NCBI GenBank assembly: GCA_027603065.1
Contig: JADGJP010000041.1
Span: forward strand, 149,900-213,899
From: Geranomyces variabilis
Lineage: Eukaryota; Chytridiomycota; Chytridiomycetes; Spizellomycetales; Powellomycetaceae
DNA length: 64,000 nucleotides
Reading direction: 5' to 3'
Below, piece after piece: positions 50,478 through 61,638 of the stretch. Below the pieces are notes generated by a model. It made no database searches. It saw only the letters and a program-made list of their open reading frames with translations, and was not told the DNA's origin. Position numbers and translations under genes: made by a program. Position 1 is the first letter of the stretch; each line of letters begins with the position of its first letter.

Positions 50478-52859
50478 ATGGACACCCAAATACCAGAGGC
50501 CGAACAAGCCGAAGCAACTCTCACCACCGTCCTCAAACAAGCCCGCACCGCGCTGCTTACATCCGTGTCCCCGCTCCTTGCGACCCGCGACAATCAAGTC
50601 GAAGAGCAACGCGAGCGCATTGCACAGTTACAAGACGCGCATGCGCGAGCAGAAAAGCGCGAGGCAGCGCTGCTGGCAAGGCATAGGGATTTGCAAGGGG
50701 ATTACCATAACTTGATTACGATTGCAAGCGAGCTGGTGCAGACGCTTACGGCGTGTATCAATGGAGAGAAGGTGTGCGCAGAGCGGGATTGGGTCTGGCG
50801 GTAGGTTCTGAGGTCGCTGTTCTTTTTCCTAACTTTTTTTCCTCGGTTTAGATAACTCCAGCGTATCTGTCGGGCATATGCCAGCGCCTAGCGTCGTTCA
50901 AGCAGAGCAGTTCGCGCAAAAGCTCTATCGTGCAATCATCGGATCCGGCAACCGCCGCCCAACAACAACCACCTCGCGCTCCACGGCGCACCGACAGGTA
51001 GACTAAGAGGACGTGTCAAGCGCGGTCTTTCAATCACATGCTCAAGCTAAAGGCTGACGATTTCCTGTTTCTTGTTTCCTGTTCTGTCAGTTCCGCACAC
51101 ATTGCACGCGCGGCGGATCCACCACCGCCGCGACAGCTGCCCCCGCTCGCTCACCCCACCACCATCACCACTGCCGTCAGCACCGTAATACCGCCAGTCG
51201 CTGCCCCGACGCCCGCAGCACCACCACCCATCCTCGACCTCACCAAAATATCCACCGACCTCCAACGCAGTACCGATACCAAATGCTCGCAACTCCTGCA
51301 AGCGCTCCGCCTTTTGGCTACACGCGCATCAACACCAACACATACCCGCCGTGTGCTACAGTCCTACATTGCTGCCGATCTGTTTCTGCTCCGTACCACG
51401 TCGCCGCTATTACCTTTTCTGCTCTTATCGCCACACCCGGAAACAAGTCTCCAGACCACAATGTTGCTAAATGCCATGACGTCGATTTCCGCAGGAAGGG
51501 GTTATGTGCTTCTCAGCAGGGATGTCATTCCAACCTTACTAAACCATACATTCGCGACAAACTCGACAACAATAACACCCGCGCACCACCATCACAGTCT
51601 CCTCACGCTGCAAAAGCTCTCCCTCCGGCGATCCGCACAATCTCAAATGAACGACCTTCAGACATTGACGCGGCTTTTTGCGATGCTGGATGATACGCGT
51701 GGGGATTTGGATGCGTTGGCGCCCGCGACGGTCGAGTACGCGAGTGCATTGGTGATGAATTTATGTCTGAGGACGAAAGGAAGGAAGGAGTGTATGAATG
51801 GAAATGAGGATCGGGTTCTGAGGGTTTTAAGTGCGGTGATGGAAGTTGAGAGCTTGCAGGTGAGGCAAATGCAGAACTCTCACGCGGACTCGTAAGCACC
51901 ATGTAACTTACTCTTTTTTCTCTCATTCTTTTTGTCTCTCGCCTTCAGGTTAAGACGTATATCAACGGCACGCTCTACAGCCTCTTTGCAGAGCCGTCAC
52001 TGCGTGACGCGGCGCGCGCGCAAGGGATGGAAGATATGCTTTCTTATATGCGCGAGTCGGAGGACGAGCAGCTCGTTGGGCAAATCGATTTTGTGCTCAA
52101 ACAGCTCGCGACAGAGGAGGATACCACTAATAATGGCAACGACAAGAAGGAAAAGAAGGAAGCTGGCGATCCTGAAGGCGGGGATGATGGTCAGGATGAA
52201 GAAAGAGAAGGAGAAGGAGAAGGAGAAGCGGAATTAGGCAAAGCTCAAGAATCAGACAGCGCGGAATCCGAAGACGGAGAAGAAGACGATGACGACAACG
52301 AAGAAGACCTAGCAGCCGAGTCCGGGTCAGACGTCGATGACATCGACGAGCGCGAACACGATGGAGAAGAAATTGATTTAGACAACGCGGGGACGGCGTC
52401 ATCGTCAGTTGTCGTAATTGATCCAGCCCTTGTGCTCGCGCCATATTACGTGGCCGCACCAACAGCAACAGCAATGCCGACCAAAACAAACGGGAGCCGG
52501 AAACCGTCCGTGAGCGTGGGCCTGGGTGTGTTGCCAACACGGCCAACGACCCCCCTGGCGTCGTCGTCATCGTTGCGCAGTAGCTTTGTAAAACGGAAAA
52601 GCGGCGGCGGAGGAGTTATATTGCCTTCAAAAGACGAGTAAGTTTCGCTTTATCTTTATGGTCGGGGAGGAAGAAGAGGGCGGGTGAGCATGAAGGGCCC
52701 TGACAGCCGTCCCGAAAGCTTCTACACAAGATCAATTCAATGATTTGATGTTGACCCACTTTCCCTTTCCCCAGAATGAAAGAAATCTCTGTCGGCTTCT
52801 CCACGCGCCCCAAAATTGCGCGGACGCCGCTTCCGGGAGAAACTAGCGCGGTGTGGTGA
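50478..52859 (+). CDS. ARMC9: ARMC9-like ciliary base protein
   Basis: Five exons: 50478-50771, 50852-50997, 51091-51859, 51949-52637, 52775-52859; 660 aa. ARMC9 localises to basal bodies and ciliary tips and acts in the TOGARAM1/Joubert module. Residues 1-98 are a coiled coil ending in DYHNLITIASELVQTLTACINGEK, followed by ITPAYLSGICQRL, both typical of the ARMC9 pre-armadillo region. Residues about 180-450 are armadillo-like helices, with the diagnostic VKTYINGTLYSLFAEPSLRDAARAQGMEDML at 404 onward. An acidic stretch follows (about 450-530), then GFSTRPKIARTPLPG near the end, also found in animal ARMC9. The N-terminal LisH motif of animal ARMC9 is not visible. A splice after 50771 rather than later is required to keep the family frame. 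Confidence 0.87.
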
Positions 52860-53498
52860 AGCCTCGGCGGCGCGTCGGTCAACACTGGATTCAGTTTTTG
52901 ATAGCTGGCGTGGTGGACAAATTGCAATGACAGCCAAAAATTATTTCCCTCATTCAATTGTTTGATAAAATCGAGAAGGAAAAGTATAAATTCCCATACG
53001 TCGCCCCGTAGGTGTCAACGATTATGGGCGCCCAGACCAAAAGGTCGGCAGCACCGTAAAACAGGTAAAGGTCGCAGCAATTGGGTCCGCTGTAATTTCT
53101 CTGTTTTTATGTGTTTGTTTTGTTCAACTCCTCGTTTTGTTCCGTTTTGTTTTGTTTTGGTTTGTTTAGTTTGCATTTGCTTTACCAGCATCATTCGGTA
53201 TCCGTCCACTATATGCAATCACTGGATCTCCAGCTCGGAGACGGAACATTTCGCAGAGGTCGTTCCTGTCCAGGCTATCTTTTCGTCTCAGCATGAAGGA
53301 CAATCAGTCCTGGCATAGGTAGCACAAAGTTAATTAGCGGCGCCGGAGAGCGGGCGTGAGCCTTTGCCTTCCGAGGGCTGGCGTTAGTCCGTGTGAACGA
53401 CACATCGTGACTCACTTTCGCCAGCTCCCTCACCAGGTTCCGCTACGAATAAATATCATCATATACAAGCTCTTCAACTCACTTTTATTACTCCTCAA
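52860..53498. other. Convergent 3' region with TTTTG-rich tract
   Basis: These 639 bp lie between two stops. A degenerate (TTTTG)n tract occupies about 53110-53175. No gene was recognised. Confidence 0.5.
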
Positions 53499-55893
53499 TC
53501 AAGCGGCCTTGTTGAGCTGTCCGCGGTACATAATCGCTTGCACGCTACACCAAACGTCCAGCACCACCGCCCAAGGAATCGCGGGACGCCTCCAAAGTAG
53601 CCGCAAAGCCGTCTCGCTTGCTTGAGCAGCAAGCGACAGTATGGGCACCAGCTTGTACTTCCCAGCGAAAGTCTTGCGCTTGCCATTTAAGCGGAGCTGC
53701 AAGATAGACGCGGCAATCGTTCCTACCGGCACAAACATGGACGGTTGTTTGTAGAGCGCTGACGCGGCGGCGAGAGATGTTGGCCATGTGTTTGCGAAAA
53801 GCGGATAGAGCGCGGCCAGCGTCGCAAGGAGCTGAGACAACGAGGAGTCAAATGTTAGTTAAGCCAGCGACGTAAATTAAAGAAAGCCTAGCACGTGCAG
53901 TTCAAACGTACGGCGATTCGGTGCACCCACGGCACCCCCTCTTCCCTCGCGCTCCGAATTTCCTCGTCCGACAATCCATCCGCTCTGATTCGCGGCAAGC
54001 ACCTGCTCCACCTCAGCCGCAAGTTTCGAGTCACTGACACTCCAAGCAATCCTGTTAGCAGCGAGTTTTGCAGCGTTCCGCCAACAAGCAGCTTAACCAC
54101 CCAGCTCCATCCAGCAAACGCGAGCGACGAGATCAAAAACAGCCATCCAAAAATGCCTTGCGGCCTCGACAGACCACTGACAAACGCCGCAGCTTGTCGC
54201 AAAGCACAGCACCCCGCCCAAGCAAGTTCGGTCTCCACCGCAGCGCGGGAAATCCCGACTGCTGTGCGGCGCGTCAGCCAGTACACAATTCTCGGAACAC
54301 CGATGAATGGCATCCCGGCGGCAAAAAGCGACGATGCGATGAGCGGCGACGTTGCGATAATATGGTTTGCGACACCCCAGGCGCCATGGTAAGCAACAAC
54401 AGAGGAGGGAGAATACGTTGCATTCGGAAAGCGTGGAGGAAACGCGGTGAATTGTGATGCCGGCGCATGTTCATCTTCGTGCTCAGAGAACTCAGCAATG
54501 GCGCTTGAAAGCGCTCCGCGCACGCGAGATATTTGCGACGCAGCAAAAGTGACATTGTACACATAACTTGCGTTTGCGGTCGCGCCGATAACTAGGAAAA
54601 GGCATATTGGGATTATTCTCCGTGTCTTGACAGCACTAGAGTATATTTCCAGTCTCAGACTCACCTTTGTCAGCGCCTGCCGGAATGCCCTTGTCCGCTT
54701 GAAGCGGAAGAAAGTCGGCCGGAAGCAACGTCCAGAAGGGGAATATAAAAAGCGGCAGGTAAACTTTCTCGTCGCTGCCAGTTGTATTCCTCCCATCACC
54801 AATCGTGAGCTTATTGAGATTGACCATGCGATCAAAAGGCTGCTCGGAACCGCCTGCGAGACGGCTCAGAGCGTCGTGAGGGTGGAGCTTAACGCAGTCT
54901 TTTTTGTCCCTAGAAAACGCTAGCTTGTCGCAAACTTTTTGTTCTGCCGCCTTCTCTGCCCGCTTCTTTTCCATCTTTGCTCCATCGTAGACAGCAGACT
55001 CGGCCACAAAATGCATTGGCACTCGCAACATGAGGTGGGGCGACGACGGGTGTTCTGTGTTCGCGGTATCATCCGACCGCGCAATCGGCAACGGTGCATT
55101 CACCGGCCGCCATAGGTACCGAACGAGATCAAAGTCCCGCAAGTACACAGGTGGAAGCAAGCCCTCGGTCGCCCAACTTCCGAGATCGGGTTCCAAGTCA
55201 GACAAATCACCAATTGTGTACTGGTGCGGTGTCGGAACGATAGCCAGCCGAGCGGAAATTGGTGGCATGCCAAACGGGTCCAAGGGCCCCAAAGCAGTCA
55301 GCGAAAAAGAAAGATTGGCCGAAACAGGATCTTTGAAAGTGGTTTGGTGCATAATGCGGCCGGCGAACTGGCGTGGTGGTAATATGCCAAATAGTCAGCC
55401 TTTGACCGTGAACAAGGACCAGTGAGATCCTAACGCCCCGCTCACTCACAATATCCGAAACGCCTGGTTCCGCCTCTGTCCACCAAACCCGAGCAAAAAC
55501 ATCGAACCCTCCGGGTCGGGCGTCATGATACGCTCTCACGGGATAACCAGCGGCAGGGTCGCGCTTGTCAAAAGCAAGGTCCGACGCAGTAGCAGAGCGA
55601 TACGCAAACCAGAACAGCGTCACCAAGCCAGCGAAAGTCAGCAGCGAGCCAGCCACGAGAAAAAGAGCAATGGCATTCCGGCAGGTGCAAACGCCGCCGC
55701 GGTCTTGCCGGCGTCTTGTTCCTGCCGGCTTCGACGTTGGCGGGGTCTGTGGACCCTCGGCGGCAACTCCTTTAATTTCTGGTCCTTCTCCCGAGTGGTG
55801 TTCGTGACCATGGCGTTTCCTTGCCTGCGTGGGGCCTGTGGATATCGGGGATGCTTGAGTAGAGACGAGGTTTCCTGCCTTTGTCGTCGCCAT
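53499..55893 (-). CDS. Unrecognised multi-pass membrane protein with large lumenal/outer domain
   Basis: Four exons: 55893-55450, 55367-54665, 54591-53912, 53831-53499; 719 aa, phases agree. The N-terminal 70 residues are hydrophilic, then a membrane segment (NAIALFLVAGSLLTFAGLVTLFWFA). A domain of roughly 350 residues follows, with SANLSFSLTALGPLDPFG, LPPVYLRDFDLVRYLW and several N-glycosylation sequons. The C-terminal half has four to six hydrophobic stretches (IATSPLIASSLFAAG, IFGWLFLISSLAFAGWSW, LLATLAALYPLF, FVPVGTIAASIL). The arrangement of one N-terminal anchor, a lumenal domain and a C-terminal membrane bundle recalls CLPTM1/CLPTM1L, but motif agreement is too weak to name it. The start is the second Met (MATTKAG); an in-frame Met lies six codons upstream. 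Confidence 0.72.
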
Positions 55894-56263
55894 TTTTTGC
55901 TGCGCAAACACGAACTGAAGTGGGCTTTTCCCGTGACGACGGACGCGTGCCTCTATTTAACTTAGACCGCGACCCCTGCATTACTCGTTCCTTCCTTCTC
56001 CTTGGCTTTTTCCAAAAATGTTGGCCGTGAGCGGCGGCTACCCATGTCGGACAGTGTGACAGAGAGAAACCGCGCAAGGAGCAACGGTGACGAGAAGAGA
56101 GGGGAGCAAATGGCCGACTCTTGCCTTCCTTTCACAAAATGGTGACTCATATCTGGTCATGAGACAAGATTTATGCGGACTACACATCCAGCGGTGCTAT
56201 CTGACCGCCAGAATAATATACCACCGCCACTTGGTAACAGAAGGTATAAATTCAGATGCCCAA
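55894..56263. other. Tandem intergenic region
   Basis: These 370 bp hold the 3' end of TOE1 and the promoter of the membrane protein, both on the minus strand. Nothing else was seen. Confidence 0.5.
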
Positions 56264-58010
56264 TTACGGCAGCTGCGGGTCCGTTGTCGCGCCGACGTCT
56301 GCAGCAACTCCCCTTCCTCTCGGCTCCCGCGCACACGCAATCATCGAATCCTTCTTTCGACGGAATTCCACGCTCGTGCTTGCAAACGACGATTTCTCCA
56401 CCAGCAGCGGAATCTGCTTGCCCATTAGATACAGCTTGTTTCCGATTGCGTCTTTTAATGAACGTGGTGGCGGCGGCGACTTTGTGTTAGTTGTTATAGT
56501 ACTCGGCGTGTTGAATTTGGCAAAATGCCGCGCAAAGATAAATCCCGTCATGTAGGCGTCAAATCCAGCGGAATGGAAATGCTGTGATGCCGGATTTGGT
56601 GGCGGTTCTAATGGTGGTAATGGCGCGTCGGGCGGTTGCGCCTGCTCTTCCTGCGGCTCCGATTCTCGTTGGTTTTCCACGTCGCTTGTGTTGATTTTGC
56701 CATCCACGTCGTTACCACTGCTGTTGTTGGCCGGCAGTGGTGCCCCAACCAAACCTTCCACCTTTCCATCCGCTTCTTTTCGCGACCCGCTTCCTCGCAT
56801 CCTTTTCTTGTTCCCACCAGCCGCCGCATCCGCAGCCTGCGCATCCAGAATCACGTCCAAATCGTGAGTCTTGCCGCAATACCGGCCATTGCGGCAATAC
56901 CCGTGCGACGCATATTGCGTGCAATACGGCTTTTCGCTGTCCGGCCTCCGGCGTTTGTTACTGCCTTCCAACTCGGTTGTTGCTGGTGGTGCTGGTCGCG
57001 GCATCCAGCGTTTGGACTGCGGGAACACCACACGATCGCGGATGGTGCATGTGACGGATCGGCCTGAACCGGCTGCCCGCATCGCTTCTTGTTCACGCTC
57101 GCTGGAGAGCGAAACAAAACAAAAGAAAGGAAACAAATTAAATTCTGCGCATAAGACCGCGGTTCCTCCCGCCTCGGAGAGTCTACAAACTCACCATTTT
57201 TTAAATAAATACGCCAGATACGTCGACTTTTCCTTGTACACGTACTCGGAAATATACTTTGTGTCGTAAATCCCCGCGGGAAACATCGCCTCCAAGTCCG
57301 CGACAAATGTCTCCAGATCCTTGGGCAAGCCGGCGAACAGCGCGTTGTACATGAAGAGTAGGTCGAGCAGACCGTTGTGCACAACTACGGGAACGTTCCG
57401 TGACAGCAGGTGCAAGAAGATGCTCCGCATGACGACATTCGTGTCGGTCAGATCATTCGTTTCCTTGTCGTTACCCGGCCAGTAGAAAATCCCGTCCGTG
57501 TACTGGCGATTGAAGTCGAACCCGTTATCGACGAGAAACAGCATGCTATCGGGCGCGACGGTAAACGGCGCGTTGGAAAGCATAATGAATTCAAAATTAT
57601 GCACTGCGTATTCGTATTGCGATGCGTCGCCAGACTCGGGTGCGCTGATTAGTTCAAAAACGGAAAGGCCGAACGAGACGACTGCGTGTGAGCTGGCGAT
57701 TTTGGAGAGAACGGTGTAGCGTTCTGCAATGTTTCTGAAAGAAGAAAACAATTTAAGTCGTAAGACTGGCTCTCTTGCTTCTCTTTATTCGTTTTCCTCC
57801 TGTCTTGGTTGTCACTTACGCAGCCTTTGAATCGAGGCCTTTGCCCAGGCCGGTAAACTCGCAGTCGATTGCAAAGTGGTGGGCGCGGTCAAGCACGCTG
57901 CGAATGAGAGACTGCTTGTCGACGATATTGTGCCTAGTGATGACGTTGAATTGCGGAGTGCTGGTGCTAGTGAGTGTCGGGGTCGTCGCTGCTGCCTGGA
58001 CAGGCATCAT
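56264..58010 (-). CDS. TOE1: TOE1, CAF1-type DEDD 3' exonuclease with CCCH zinc finger
   Basis: Three exons: 58010-57820, 57734-57195, 57101-56264; 522 aa (human TOE1 about 510). TOE1 trims 3' tails of snRNAs and other small RNAs in Cajal bodies and the nucleus. The DEDD fold shows the first acidic pair in DCEFTGLG (Asp49, Glu51), the second in VVHNGLLDLLFMY and the last in HSAGFDAYMTGF. Between the second and last motifs sits a CCCH finger, CTQYASHGYCRNGRYCGKTHD, in the position and spacing that distinguish TOE1 from PARN and CAF1/POP2. Lys/Arg-rich patches (KRRR, KKRMRG) suggest nuclear import. The start reads MMPVQ. It is divergent from the APSES gene with only 85 bp between starts. Confidence 0.93.
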
Positions 58011-58095
58011 TGCTGTGGTGTGGGGCGAAAGATGGGGACAACCCCCACGCAGGCTGCAGCACACTCTCCATTCCTTCCTTCACCCATCCCCAACA
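58011..58095. promoter_or_regulatory. 85-bp bidirectional promoter TOE1 / APSES factor
   Basis: The start codons of two divergent genes are 85 bp apart, so promoter and 5' UTRs must overlap or initiate inside the neighbouring gene. A GGGCGAAAG element near 58022-58030 resembles the GCGAAA core recognised by Swi4/E2F-type regulators. Whether it is used is unknown. Confidence 0.4.
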
Positions 58096-58620
58096 ATGCC
58101 GTCTGCTACCCTCCTACGAAACGAAATTTCGGGCATATTTCCGTTTGCACGGCCTACTGCTCCCAAAGCTTCTTCTGCTGCTTCTTCTTCTTCGCCTGCT
58201 GTCTCCGCTACCGACGATGCTTCCGAACCTGTAGACTCGCATGCAGGCAATCTTGCGCCTCTGCTCCTCCCGCGCGGCCCAACCCCACCGCCGCCGACAC
58301 ACCCAACAGCGCTCATCCCACCGCAACAAACCCCATACGAAGCCTGGAACGATCCGCGCTACTCCTTACCCTCGCTCCAACCCAGCAAACCCATCTATCT
58401 TCCAGCGCCAGATCACAGCAGCACGCCGCTAGCGACCCCAGTGGGCAAAAATCAGACGCGACTGCAGCGCCAAAACTCGGCTGCCACAATGGCAACAGCC
58501 AATGCGACGCCGCAGTCTTTGTCGCAGGTGCCGATGCAGCAGCGGCAGGGCATGATGATGCAGCCGCAGATGTATAGCGCTGCGCAGCAGCAGGCGGTGT
58601 ATGGCCAGCCTCAGCAACAA

Positions 58621-58658
<38 letters not shown>

Positions 58659-59476
58659 TCAGCAACAATTTTCGCAGCCGATGGACAGGTCGCAACTGCA
58701 GCATCTTTTGAACTCAATTGCATCGCCTATGGACGGGTACCAGATGTCACATCACGTCTCGGCCCCACCATTATCATCAGCATCTTCATCGTATCAGCCT
58801 CAACACCTCCACAACCAGCAGCCCGCCCATTACATGCAGCAAGCGCAGCCACAACAACAGCAATACCACCATCAGCAGCAGCAGCAACAATCATCAGCAT
58901 ACTACGCCAGCATGCCCCCCGTCAGCGTCCCTGCCTTCCGCCCATCAAATTTCAACGTCCCATTCTCGCACTCCAACATGCTATACTCCAATGGCAGCTC
59001 CCCAATGTTAATTCCCTCGACTCCACGGCGCGCACCGCAAGTCCCGCGCCGTCCCGCCAACTTTAATCCGCCGCGTGAGGGTCTCTATGAAGCTACATAC
59101 GCCGGCCTACCCGTCTACGAACTCATTTCTCCCAATGGGACCGGGATTATGAGGCGAAAAATTGATTCATGGATGAATGCGACGCAGATATTGAAAGCTG
59201 CTGGGATTGAAAAGTCCCGTCGGACGAGGGTGTTGGAAAGGGAGATTCATCAGGGCGAGCATGAGAAGATTCAGGGCGGTTATGGGAAATACCAGGGAAC
59301 TTGGTAAGTGAGAGAGAGTAATAGTGCGGTTTTTTATGTGCCCTCGCACGCGCGGCTAATGAATAACTGACTCGTCGTTTTGTCCCTTTAGGATACCGTT
59401 GTGGAGGGCTAGAGAGCTTGTGGGCGAGTATGGGCTGGGCCCAGCTCTCAACAACATCCTCGACATCCCCGAATAA
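58096..59476 (+). CDS. APSES/KilA-N transcription factor, StuA-like architecture
   Basis: Two exons: 58096-59303 and 59392-59476; 430 aa. The N-terminal 330 residues are low complexity: Ser/Ala/Pro-rich, then Gln-rich with an uninterrupted CAG/CAA-encoded run near 58615-58656 and further Gln/His tracts to 58900. The C-terminal 95 residues form an APSES (KilA-N) DNA-binding domain: YELISPNGTGIMRRKIDSWMNATQILKAAG, KSRRTRVLEREIHQGEHEKIQGG, YGKYQGTW and IPLWRARELVGEYG. The intron splits the GTW/IPL junction. No ankyrin repeats follow, so the layout resembles StuA/Phd1 morphogenesis regulators rather than Swi4/Mbp1. Nuclear DNA-binding activity is confidently inferred; targets are unknown. The sequence ends soon after the domain. 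Confidence 0.93.
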
Positions 59477-59740
59477 GAGGAATGGTGGGCGCAAGAACAG
59501 AGAAAGTCACAAAACCATACAAACGTAATGAATATGCATATTTCTCTCAATGCGCTCGGGCGGAGTGGAGTGCGTGGATTGTTGGCCAAAGCGCAGCCCG
59601 TCATTGTCAGTCATCATCAGCAACATCTCCACAACGCGTCGCCCGTCGTCGCTTTTTTCTCATACAAAAGGTGCTGGCACCCCCCGCCATTCTCCTCCCA
59701 TTCCTCCCCTCGCTACACTCCCCGTCTGGCTTCCCAAAAC

Positions 59741-60994
59741 ATGCTGTCTTCCTTGCTTTTCTCCTCTTCCTCGGCCTCCTCTGCCTCCCCACCGCCGCCC
59801 TATGATCCGACGACTCCAACGACAACCGCCTCGCAAATAGCAGGCTGCATTAGCATTCTCTGCTGGCTCTCTGTATTCACCCCGTAAGTATCTCCACATT
59901 GCATCCGAAGAGAAAAAGAGCTACGCCTCGTATTTACGTAACATACGTTTGTAGTCAACTGTGGCAAAACTATGCACGAAAGTCCACCGACGGCTTGTCA
60001 GTTTCGTTTATCGTTGTATGGCTGTTTGGGGACGTGTGCAGTTTTGCGGGCGCATGGATGCATCGATTATTGCCTACTATGGTAACTTGAAAGCGGCGAG
60101 AGCGTGAGGGAGTCAATGGCACGCAACAAAACTGATTATTTTTGTCTTCGTGTTTGGTCTAGATTGGACTGAGTGTTTACTACGCCGTCGTTGAGCTCTT
60201 TCTTTTATACCAAGTCTGGCTGTATCGCACGCCGCCGCCCTCCCCGGATGCCGCTGGAACGCTTTCAGAAGAGTCTCCGCTACTGGCATCTTCGCCCACC
60301 TCTGCTTCCTCCTCCTCTACGGCGAAAGCGACAGCGACAACGACACGATTATGCTTTGTAGCGGCCTCGCTGCTCGTGTGGAACATGTCTACTAGTAGTT
60401 CCGGCATGGGGGTCAGCAGTAGCGTGAACCACCAACGCGCGTGGTCATCAGCCTCAACATCTGCGCTATCGGCTAACGACGAATGGAGTGCCGCGCGTGT
60501 CGCGGATGTGCTTGGATACGTCTCCGCAGTCGCATATGGTGCGTTCTCGACGGCAGAAACCCACAGTAATGCATTGACATGGTTTCCCTGCTCTCCTTTC
60601 CTAATCAAATTCTCTCGCGTTTTCCTTCTCGTTCCAAAGTTGGAGCACGTTTCCCGCAAATATACCTCAACGCCGTTCGCCGCTCCTGCGCAGGCCTCTC
60701 GCTCTACATGTTTGTGTTCACCGGACTAGGAAACGCGTCATATATCGCCGTAAGTCATTCTTATAAAAACCCTCGGGGCACGTTTTTGTATTTCTCACGC
60801 TTCCTGTGTGTTTTTATCGCTAGTCTATTTTGCTACAATCAACTTCACGCTGGTATATCAAGAAGAACTTGCCATGGATCCTTGGATCCGGACTGACGCT
60901 GCTGTGTGATTTGGTGATCTTGGCGCAGGCACGGATGTATCGCCGGCGGCGAGGGAGCGGAGCAGGGGGCGGACACGAAGTAGAATATGCGTAG
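59741..60994 (+). CDS. PQ-loop vacuolar/lysosomal amino-acid transporter (YPQ/PQLC2 type)
   Basis: Five exons: 59741-59883, 59955-60081, 60163-60538, 60640-60749, 60824-60994; 308 aa. Two PQ motifs are visible: PQLWQNYARKSTDGLS (residues 48-49, the proline codon split by intron 1) and FPQIYLNAVRRSCAGLS (221-222), each at the end of a membrane helix and followed by the usual S/C-x-GLS turn. Hydrophobic helices surround them in a 3+1+3 layout (ILCWLSVF, FIVVWLFGDVCSFAG, GLSVYYAVVELFLLYQVW, LCFVAASLLVW, FVFTGLGNASYIA, ILGSGLTLLCDLVILAQ). Ypq1-3/PQLC2 proteins move cationic amino acids across the vacuolar membrane. A Ser/Thr-rich loop with an EESPLL dileucine-like sorting signal lies between the repeats. 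Upstream in-frame Met codons exist; the chosen MLSS start precedes the first helix. Confidence 0.9.
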
Positions 60995-61638
60995 AATGTT
61001 TTAGTGGACTACTCTACAAACGTGGGCGGCCGCGTTTTTGTTTTTTCTTTTGTAATTTATTTTCGATACGTCTGAATTGTGCAATGTATTCTGCCTCAGT
61101 CGTTGAGAGAGCGGTTGACTTCTGTCGGTGCGACTTCCACGCAATCGCGGATGCGTATGTTTCTTTGAAGTCGATGCCTTCATGCCTTCGCGTTGAGTAA
61201 AGCCGCGTGCAACCGTGACTAAACTTGAACGCGCTTTGAACTTCTTAATCGTGCCGTCGGTCACTGGCATGCAGCGCACTCGCTGCACAGCACCCAACCA
61301 TTCCCTCCTTTCCCATGCAGACATCTCTTTTTCTTGTGTCGCCCTCCTCTGCCTGCCTTTGCCTACTACGCTGCATGCCGCAGCATTCTGACTGTGCTGC
61401 TCTCTCTCAGGTAAGTCCAGACTCATGCTCATGCAGCCCACTCCGCACAGCAGCAGCGCCCAACCATTCCCTCCTTTCCCACGCAGACATCTCTTTTTCT
61501 TGTGTCGACTACGCTGCATGCCGCAGCATTCTGACTGTGCTGCCCTCTCTCAGGTAAGTCCAGACTCATGCTCATGCAGCCCACTCCGCACAGCAGCAGC
61601 GCCTAACCTTAGTTTCCTCCTTTCCATGCTTCGCACCC
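60995..61638. other. Intergenic region upstream of the Fanzor-like gene
   Basis: These 644 bp contain a direct duplication (61294-61610, listed separately) directly in front of the Fanzor-like start codon. This may be the 5' flank or leader of a mobile element. No other gene was seen. Confidence 0.5.
61294..61610. repeat. Imperfect direct duplication, units about 167 and 143 bp
   Basis: The segment starting CAACCATTCCCTCCTTTCCC at about 61294 recurs at about 61461, and the part with GGTAAGTCCAGACTCATGCT at 61410 recurs at 61553. Copies differ by a 24-bp insertion and a few substitutions. Each copy contains a CTCTCTCAG/GTAAGT junction resembling a fused acceptor and donor site. Confidence 0.85.

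Noticed and set aside
50772-50805. ARMC9 exon 1 continuing to the TGG CG/GTAGGT site
   Set aside because: That junction gives an immediate stop in exon 2; the earlier AAG/GTGTGC donor gives the conserved ITPAYLSGICQRL reading.
53499-55893. Firm CLPTM1 assignment
   Set aside because: Topology fits, but the diagnostic C-terminal motifs are not convincingly present.
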